The position numbers and the translations under genes were made by a program. Of a stretch of DNA of 12,605 nucleotides, positions 6,447 through 12,605 are shown piece by piece (position 1 is the first letter of the stretch; each line of letters begins with the position of its first letter). The notes beneath the pieces were generated by a model. It worked only from the letters and a program-made list of their open reading frames with translations, did no database searches and was not told the origin of the DNA. The stretch lies in contig CALATR010001306.1 in assembly GCA_937891875.1 (NCBI GenBank), positions 1 through 12,605 of the forward strand, read 5' to 3'. This DNA is from an uncultured Pseudomonadota bacterium. Its GTDB lineage: Bacteria; Myxococcota_A; UBA796; GCA-2862545.

Positions 6447-7352
6447 GTGAGGGACCCGGCTATCGACGCGGAGGGGCTGCGCAGACGCGCGGCCCTGCTG
6501 AGCGCGGTCCGGCGCTGGTTCGCCGAGCACGGCTACCTCGAGGTGCCGACGCCGATCGTCGTCCCCTCCCCCGCCCTCGAGGCGGAGCTGTACGCCTACC
6601 CGGCCGCCGGCGGTGCGCTGCGGACCTCCCCCGAGCTCGCACTCAAGCGGGTGCTCGCAGCCGGCCTCCCGCGGATCGTCGAGATTGGACCATGCTTTCG
6701 CGCGAGGGAGCACGGGCCGTGGCACCGGGCCGAGTTCACCATGTGCGAGTGGTACCGGGCCGGCGCGACCCTGGCCGATCTGCAGCGTGAGGTCCGGGCG
6801 ATCGTCGAGGTTGCCCGCCAGGCCGTCGGCGCGCCGGATCCCGGACCGTGGCGGCGGGTCACCGTGCGCCAGCTGGTGCTGGAGGTGACCGGCATCGATC
6901 TGGCGACGGCGAGCGCCCGGGACCTGTCCGGTCATGCGGACGAGGACTGGGACACCGCCTTCTTCCGCCGCTGGGTCGAGGACGTCGAGCCCACCCTGAC
7001 CACGCCCACCTTCGTCGAGGCCTGGCCCGCGTCCCAGGCCGCGCTGGCCACCGTGCGCACCGACGGCGCCATGCCGGTGGCCGAGCGCTTCGAGGTCTTC
7101 CTCGGCGGGGTCGAGCTGGCCAACGCCTTCCAGGAGCTGCGCGATCCCGGCGTGCTGCGGAGCCGCTGGGAGCACGCCAATGCCGTGCGCGCCGGCCGCG
7201 GCGACGAGCCCCACCCCATCGACGAGGCCTTCCTGTCCGCGGTCTCGGTGATGCCCCGGAGCGCGGGGATCGCCCTGGGCATGGACCGCCTCCTCGCCGC
7301 TTTGCTGGGTTGGAAGGGCATTGCCGCGGGGCGGGTCGACATCGGGGCGTGA
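6447..7352 (+). CDS. epmA: EF-P lysine ligase EpmA (PoxA/GenX/YjeA, LysRS-like)
   Basis: EpmA activates (R)-beta-lysine with ATP and transfers it to EF-P instead of tRNA. The 301 residues form only the class II aminoacyl-tRNA synthetase catalytic core, without the N-terminal anticodon-binding domain of LysRS, which is the hallmark of this family. Visible motifs are motif 1 around YLEVPTP (30-36), motif 2 spanning CFRAREHG to HRAEFTMCEWYR (83-104), the substrate-pocket stretch GGVELANAFQELRD (220-233), HPIDEAF (256-262) and motif 3 GIALGMDRLLAALLG (274-288). Start GTG 6447 is preceded by GAGGA with a short four-base spacer and lies seven bases after the efp stop. The frame stays open upstream inside efp, but those residues do not belong to the family. 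Length is slightly below E. coli EpmA (325). Confidence 0.95.
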   Translation: MRDPAIDAEGLRRRAALLSAVRRWFAEHGYLEVPTPIVVPSPALEAELYAYPAAGGALRTSPELALKRVLAAGLPRIVEIGPCFRAREHGPWHRAEFTMCEWYRAGATLADLQREVRAIVEVARQAVGAPDPGPWRRVTVRQLVLEVTGIDLATASARDLSGHADEDWDTAFFRRWVEDVEPTLTTPTFVEAWPASQAALATVRTDGAMPVAERFEVFLGGVELANAFQELRDPGVLRSRWEHANAVRAGRGDEPHPIDEAFLSAVSVMPRSAGIALGMDRLLAALLGWKGIAAGRVDIGA

Positions 7353-7422
7353 CGGACCGCGCTCCGCCCTCAGGCGCACCGCAGCACCGGTCGATCCCCC
7401 CTCGGGGAGAGGCCGGACCACC

Positions 7423-9513
<2,091 letters not shown>

Positions 9514-9519
9514 CGGTGG

Positions 9520-10227
9520 CTACCAGCGCCGTCCGGGCGGACCGGGCTGGCCTCCGGGCGCCGTGGGCTGGGCAGCGGGCGGCTCGATGAGCTGGGTGAC
9601 GTCGAACACGTGCAGGGTGGGCTTCGCATCGGGGGACAGCCAGGCCACGACCGCCAGCCGGGTGGTCGGACCAAACGTCACCACCGCGGGCGTGCGCGCG
9701 TTCTGCAGCCCCAGCAGACCGCGCAGATCGACCACGCCGGCGGACTGACCCGCGCTGGGGCCGGCCTCCCAGTACAGGACGACCGTGTCCTCCTCGACCC
9801 GCGCCGAGACCACCGACGGCGCGAGGTCCTGCAGCCAGGTCGGGGCGGTGTCCAGCTCCTGGGTGGCGCTGAAGCCTGCCTGGCCGACCCCGACCGAGCG
9901 CACCAGCTGCTGGGACTGCTGCTCGTCGAAGGTGGTCCAGGCCAGCTGGGTGGCGTTGGGCGACCACGCGAGCGCCTGGGGCGCGCTCTGAAGCGGCAGG
10001 CCCCGGACGAGCGGGCCGTCACCGGGCTGCCAGACCGCGATCTGCTGCACCGGCTGCTGGCGAGGCGGGGCCGGCGAGAACCAGCTCCACGGGATCAGCA
10101 GCGAGGCGACCACACCGAGGATGAACAGCACGACGACCACCGCGACCACGGGCAGGGCACGCGAGGGCCGCCTCGGAGGGGGCGGCTCGTGGCTCGGCGC
10201 ACTGGCCCAGGGATCGTCGTCGAACAT
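9520..10227 (-). CDS. Single-pass membrane protein with propeller-like periplasmic domain, unknown function
   Basis: The 235-residue protein has a short proline-rich cytoplasmic N-terminus (EPPPPRRPSR, 14-23), one hydrophobic transmembrane segment (about 24-46, ending IPWSW) and a roughly 185-residue outer part that ends in a proline/glycine/glutamine-rich tail. The motif ALAWSPNATQLAWTTF (85-100) resembles one blade of WD40/PD40 beta-propellers, and further strand-like stretches (TVVLYWEAG, RLAVVAWLSPD, TLHVFDV) suggest three or four blades, too few for a closed propeller. I do not recognise the family. ATG 10227 is chosen because third codon positions upstream of it lose the strong G/C bias. 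A TTG at 10332 would add 35 proline/serine-rich residues but has no ribosome binding site either. The stop lies only six bases from the stop of the convergent kinase gene. Confidence 0.7.
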   Translation of the reverse strand: MFDDDPWASAPSHEPPPPRRPSRALPVVAVVVVLFILGVVASLLIPWSWFSPAPPRQQPVQQIAVWQPGDGPLVRGLPLQSAPQALAWSPNATQLAWTTFDEQQSQQLVRSVGVGQAGFSATQELDTAPTWLQDLAPSVVSARVEEDTVVLYWEAGPSAGQSAGVVDLRGLLGLQNARTPAVVTFGPTTRLAVVAWLSPDAKPTLHVFDVTQLIEPPAAQPTAPGGQPGPPGRRW

Positions 10228-10369
10228 GCCGCGTGGAGGCGCGGATTCCTGGGATTCTCCGCCGGGAAGCCAAGAGGGCGGAGATGGGGTCGGTGGTGGC
10301 GGAGAGATCGGGACCTCGCAGAGATCGTCCAACGGACGCGAGCCTAAACCAACGAAACCCGCCGCGCGG

Positions 10370-10375
10370 TGTCAA
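10370..10375 (-). promoter_or_regulatory. Perfect -35 hexamer upstream of the membrane protein gene
   Basis: TTGACA on the minus strand lies in the 191-base gap between the PurF-like gene and the membrane protein gene, just after a hairpin. No good -10 follows at 16-18 bases (TTGGTT or TGGTTT). A promoter here would start transcription near 10335, giving about a 105-base leader before ATG 10227. The hexamer is exact but the rest is weak. Confidence 0.3.
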
Positions 10376-10378
10376 CCG

Positions 10379-10402
10379 CCTGACCGGCACTCCGGTACCA
10401 GG
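10379..10402 (-). terminator. Possible terminator hairpin after the PurF-like gene
   Basis: On the minus strand, starting 17 bases after the PurF-like stop, CCTG-GT-ACCGG-AGTG-CCGGT-CAGG can fold as 4 plus 5 base pairs with a two-base bulge and a four-base loop. No T-run follows, so it is a weak or factor-dependent terminator at best. The position at the end of the purine operon and just before a TTGACA hexamer supports the call. Confidence 0.35.
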
Positions 10403-10418
10403 ATCGTCTGCGTTCTCC

Positions 10419-11840
10419 CTACTCGTCCGCGCCAAACAGGCCAAGCTGATCTGCGCCGACTTCGGCGGCCTCCGGGATCTCGCCGGACCAGGCCACGTCG
10501 CACCAGCCGTCTTCCCACGCGTCGATGGCGGCGCGCATGCCCTCGACCGACAGGGACGCGGCGCTGTCGACCGACAGGCCATCGGCGAGCACCTCGGGGA
10601 GGGGGAGGCGCACGGCGGCGAGGGCCTCGGGAGGCGGCAGGGCAAGGCCAAAGGGATCGGCGTGAGCGAGGCCGGGGGTGGCGACCCGGAGGTGGACCCG
10701 GCGGGCGCCACCAGCGCGCAGCGCCTGGACCGCATGCTCGACCTCGATGCCAGTACCGAGCACGGGCACGATGAGGGCGACGTCCGCGCGGTGCACGCCG
10801 GAGGCGCGCAGGGGGGCGCGGAACACCGCATCGTCGACGTCGGCCGGCGCCGGGTGGGCGATCCGCGAGGCCCGCCTGACGGAGAGCGCAGGAACGAAGC
10901 GCCTTCCCAGGGCTTGGGCGTACCCTGCGGCCACCAGCTCCTGGCCGGGCAGACCGACGATCAGGCCAGCGCCGGGTGCGGGGCGCTCCTTGGCGATCGC
11001 CTGTCCCAGGGCGAGGCGCACATCGGGGACGGGGATGCCGTCGACGGTGGCGTCGTCACGAGCCAGCTCGACCAGATCAGCCAGGCTGGCGCTGCGGGGC
11101 TTGGACAGGAACGGCTTGAGCCCCAGCATGCCGTGGTTGTCGACGACCAGGACCTCACCTGGGGCGACCGGACGTACCATCTCGCAGCCGAGGTCGCGCA
11201 GGGCGGCGTCCTCCGAGGCGAACAGGGTGGCGGCGCCCAGCTGCCCGATGCACAGCGGGCGATAGCCGCGGGGATCCCGGGCGGCGATGAGGCGCTCCTC
11301 GGAGAGGACGAGCAGGCTGAAGGCGCCGCGCAGGCGGTGCAGCACGGCCACGACCCGGTTGACCAGGGTGCGGCCGTCCTCCAGAGCGAGCAGGGCGGCG
11401 ACCAGCTCGGCGTCGGAGTCCCCGGCGAGCACGCCCCGCTCCAGGACTTCCTTGCGCAGGGCCTTGCCATTGGTCAGGCGGCCGGCCGTCGCGACCGCGA
11501 GGCGCCCGCCGCTCCAGGTACGGACCACGGGCTCCTGCACGTCCACGCGCCCGCCAGCGCCGAGCCCGGGGGCGGGATCGACCGGTCCGAAGCTGGGCAC
11601 GCCGGTGAGACGACCGATGGCCATGGGCGCGTCCATCTGGTCGACGATGCGCCCGGTCAGCACGCGATCGACCGTGCCCGGAGCGTGCAGTCCGCGGACC
11701 GTGCTCCCGTCGGCCATGGCGAGCCCCACGCCGGCCGAGGCCCGGTGCTGCATGGCCATGAGGCCCATGTAGACGAGGTGGGTGGCGTGGCGGTGACCCG
11801 CGACGCCGACCAGCGAGCCCTCGTCCTGCAGCACCGTCAC
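10419..11840 (-). CDS. Full-length PurF (amidophosphoribosyltransferase) homologue lacking catalytic residues; probable pseudoenzyme
   Basis: The 473-residue protein aligns with PurF over its whole length. Retained landmarks include GVAGH (12-16), MGLMAMQHR (25-33), DSDAE (141-145), DPRGYRPL (189-196), FASED (207-211), VDG (266-268), ALRAGGARRVHLR (373-385) and WCDVAWSGEIP (446-456, matching the C-terminal CxACFTGxYP region). The catalytic signatures are gone. The nucleophile Cys that begins mature PurF (CGVFG/CGIxG) is Gly8. QHRGQESAG has become QHRASAGVG. The glutamine-binding GHVRYST is GRLTGVP. The oxyanion HNGN is TAGR. The PRPP loop VDDSIVRGTT reads IVPVLGTGIE, losing both aspartates. 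The frame has no stop or shift, and codon bias is normal. GTG 11840 overlaps the purC stop as GTGA, so the two are translationally coupled. I infer a regulatory or scaffold role in purine synthesis, or another ligand-binding role. It should not be called an active PurF. Confidence 0.85.
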   Translation of the reverse strand: MTVLQDEGSLVGVAGHRHATHLVYMGLMAMQHRASAGVGLAMADGSTVRGLHAPGTVDRVLTGRIVDQMDAPMAIGRLTGVPSFGPVDPAPGLGAGGRVDVQEPVVRTWSGGRLAVATAGRLTNGKALRKEVLERGVLAGDSDAELVAALLALEDGRTLVNRVVAVLHRLRGAFSLLVLSEERLIAARDPRGYRPLCIGQLGAATLFASEDAALRDLGCEMVRPVAPGEVLVVDNHGMLGLKPFLSKPRSASLADLVELARDDATVDGIPVPDVRLALGQAIAKERPAPGAGLIVGLPGQELVAAGYAQALGRRFVPALSVRRASRIAHPAPADVDDAVFRAPLRASGVHRADVALIVPVLGTGIEVEHAVQALRAGGARRVHLRVATPGLAHADPFGLALPPPEALAAVRLPLPEVLADGLSVDSAASLSVEGMRAAIDAWEDGWCDVAWSGEIPEAAEVGADQLGLFGADE

Positions 11841-12553
11841 CCGCTGCCCTCGCCGAAGATCCGCGCATGCAGGGCACGGTAGGTCTCGGTCAGGTCACCG
11901 AGGTCCTTGCGGAAGACGTCCTTGTCGAAGTGACGCCCGGTGCCGCGCTCCCACAGGCGGGAGCCGTCGGGGGTGATCTCGTCGGCCAGCACGACCCGGC
12001 CGTCGTCCCGGCCGAACTCCAGCTTGAAGTCGACCAGATCGATGCCGAGGTCGGACCAGAACGCGCGCAGGTAGTCGTTGACCACCAGGGCCTGCTCGCT
12101 CATCGCGGCGATCTCCCAGCGCTTCGCCCAGCCCAGGCGAACGGCGATCTCCTCGGTGCAGAGCGGATCGTTGAGCTCATCGGACTTGTAGAAGAGCTCG
12201 ACGAGGGGCTCCTCCATCGGGGTGCCGTCCTCGATGCCGTAGCGGCGGGCGTAGCTGCCGGCGGCGATGTTGCGGACGACCACCTCGACCGGGATGATCT
12301 CCAGCGCGCGGACAAGCTGTTCGCGCTCGCTCAGCCGTTCGATGAAATGTGTGGTGATTCCGGCCTCGGCGAGGCGCAGCATGATGTGCTCGCTGATGTG
12401 GTTGTTCAGCACGCCCTTGCCGGTGATCACGTCCTTCTTCTGCGCGTTGAAGGCGGTGGCATCGTCCTTGAAATACTGGATCAGGGTGCCGTCCTGCGGC
12501 CCGGCATAGATGATCTTGGCCTTGCCCTCATACAGGGCGGTGCGCTCACTCAT
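11837..12553 (-). CDS. purC: Phosphoribosylaminoimidazole-succinocarboxamide synthase (SAICAR synthetase, PurC)
   Basis: PurC joins CAIR and L-aspartate with ATP to form SAICAR in purine biosynthesis, in the cytoplasm. The 238 residues (E. coli 237) include the ATP-binding start ALYEGKAKIIY (6-16), FKDDATAFNAQKK (28-40), the first family signature IPVEVVVRNIAAGS (87-100), the second LVDFKLEFG (173-181), and LADEITPDGSRLW (189-201) with RHFDKDVFRKDLG (207-219). Several stretches (FKDDATAFNAQKK, LNNHISEHI, THFIERL, REQL) recall, from memory, the alphaproteobacterial subgroup rather than the E. coli type. Start ATG 12553 has GGGAGA six bases upstream (12565-12560 on the minus strand). It overlaps the end of an upstream frame as ATGA and the downstream PurF-like gene as GTGA, which implies one operon whose promoter is outside the window. 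Confidence 0.97.
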   Translation of the reverse strand: MSERTALYEGKAKIIYAGPQDGTLIQYFKDDATAFNAQKKDVITGKGVLNNHISEHIMLRLAEAGITTHFIERLSEREQLVRALEIIPVEVVVRNIAAGSYARRYGIEDGTPMEEPLVELFYKSDELNDPLCTEEIAVRLGWAKRWEIAAMSEQALVVNDYLRAFWSDLGIDLVDFKLEFGRDDGRVVLADEITPDGSRLWERGTGRHFDKDVFRKDLGDLTETYRALHARIFGEGSG

Positions 12554-12605
12554 GCGGCGTCTCCCGCGCCAGGCGCGCCGAAGACCCGCGCGAAAATCGT
12601 GTCCA
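12550..12605 (-). CDS. C-terminal tail of an unidentified gene upstream of purC (cut by window edge)
   Basis: One minus-strand frame enters from the window edge and reads DTIFARVFGAPGAGDAA before TGA at 12552-12550. Its stop overlaps the purC ATG as ATGA, the same kind of coupling seen between purC and the next gene, and 13 of 17 codons end in G or C. That makes it the likely 3' end of the preceding operon gene. A second frame is also open here, and 17 residues are too few for identification, so the call rests on the overlap. The tail resembles the end of purC itself (LHARIFGEGSG). Confidence 0.45.
   Translation of the reverse strand, partial: DTIFARVFGAPGAGDAA

Noticed and set aside
5014..6450. 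Long plus-strand open frame (478 codons) across epmB and efp
   Set aside because: It is antisense to epmB and in another frame of efp. Its product is low-complexity G/V/R/H-rich, and both strands of such GC-rich DNA stay open by chance. The real proteins here match known families throughout.
10228..10332. 35-codon N-terminal extension of the membrane protein from TTG 10332
   Set aside because: About 13 of 35 codons end in A or T, against very few in the gene itself; there is no ribosome binding site, and the stretch overlaps the likely leader.
10419..11840. Annotating the purC-linked gene as active amidophosphoribosyltransferase
   Set aside because: Overall similarity would give that label in an automatic pipeline, but the nucleophile cysteine and the PRPP-loop aspartates are absent. 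A frameshift hiding them was considered and rejected because residues on both sides of each lost motif align in the same frame.
10233..11882. 549-codon plus-strand frame opposite the PurF-like gene
   Set aside because: Antisense shadow with G/Q/H-rich composition. The minus-strand frame aligns with PurF end to end and is coupled to purC.
12554..12605. Alternative minus-strand frame at the window edge reading ...RLARETPHE and stopping 2 bases further into purC
   Set aside because: It is open over the same 50 bases but has a longer overlap and less typical codons; the frame with the ATGA junction was preferred, with low confidence.

Overview
The window is a very GC-rich (about 70% GC, third codon positions mostly G or C), gene-dense piece of a bacterial chromosome. 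No gap between genes exceeds about 190 bases, and I see no tRNA, rRNA, CRISPR array, insertion sequence or phage gene. The mix of genes suggests a Gram-negative proteobacterium or a myxobacterium/deltaproteobacterium-like lineage: an outer-membrane-type lipoprotein, FeoA/FeoB, elongation factor P with the EpmA/EpmB lysylation enzymes, a soluble GAF-PAS hybrid histidine kinase and a TPR-methyltransferase. That placement is inferred from gene content and base composition only.

Layout. 1-1344 (+): 3' part of a TPR protein ending in a SAM-methyltransferase-like domain. 1409-2212 (-): unknown lipoprotein with its own putative promoter. 2378-4802 (-): feoA-feoB ferrous iron uptake operon, with an 8-nt overlap and a strong Fur-box-like palindrome (4849-4863) that also contains the stop codon of the upstream gene. 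4861-5880 (-) epmB, facing 5879-6439 (+) efp and 6447-7352 (+) epmA: a complete EF-P beta-lysylation module whose divergent start codons appear to share one CATG tetranucleotide. 7423-9513 (+): soluble hybrid sensor kinase. 9520-10227 (-): single-pass membrane protein with a propeller-like periplasmic domain, convergent with the kinase. 10419-12605 (-): purine-type operon with the end of an unidentified gene, then purC, then a full-length PurF homologue, joined by ATGA and GTGA overlaps.

How they work together. EpmB converts L-lysine to beta-lysine, EpmA attaches it to the conserved lysine of EF-P (K32 here), and modified EF-P relieves ribosome stalling at polyproline. Several encoded proteins here contain proline runs. 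FeoA/FeoB import Fe(II), probably repressed by Fur when iron is sufficient. PurC makes SAICAR in purine synthesis.

The most unusual item is the PurF homologue at 10419-11840. It aligns with PurF from end to end and is intact and translationally coupled to purC, yet it lacks the glutaminase nucleophile cysteine, the glutamine-binding signatures and the acidic pair of the PRPP-binding loop. It looks like a conserved pseudoenzyme and is the best candidate in the window for an undescribed function.
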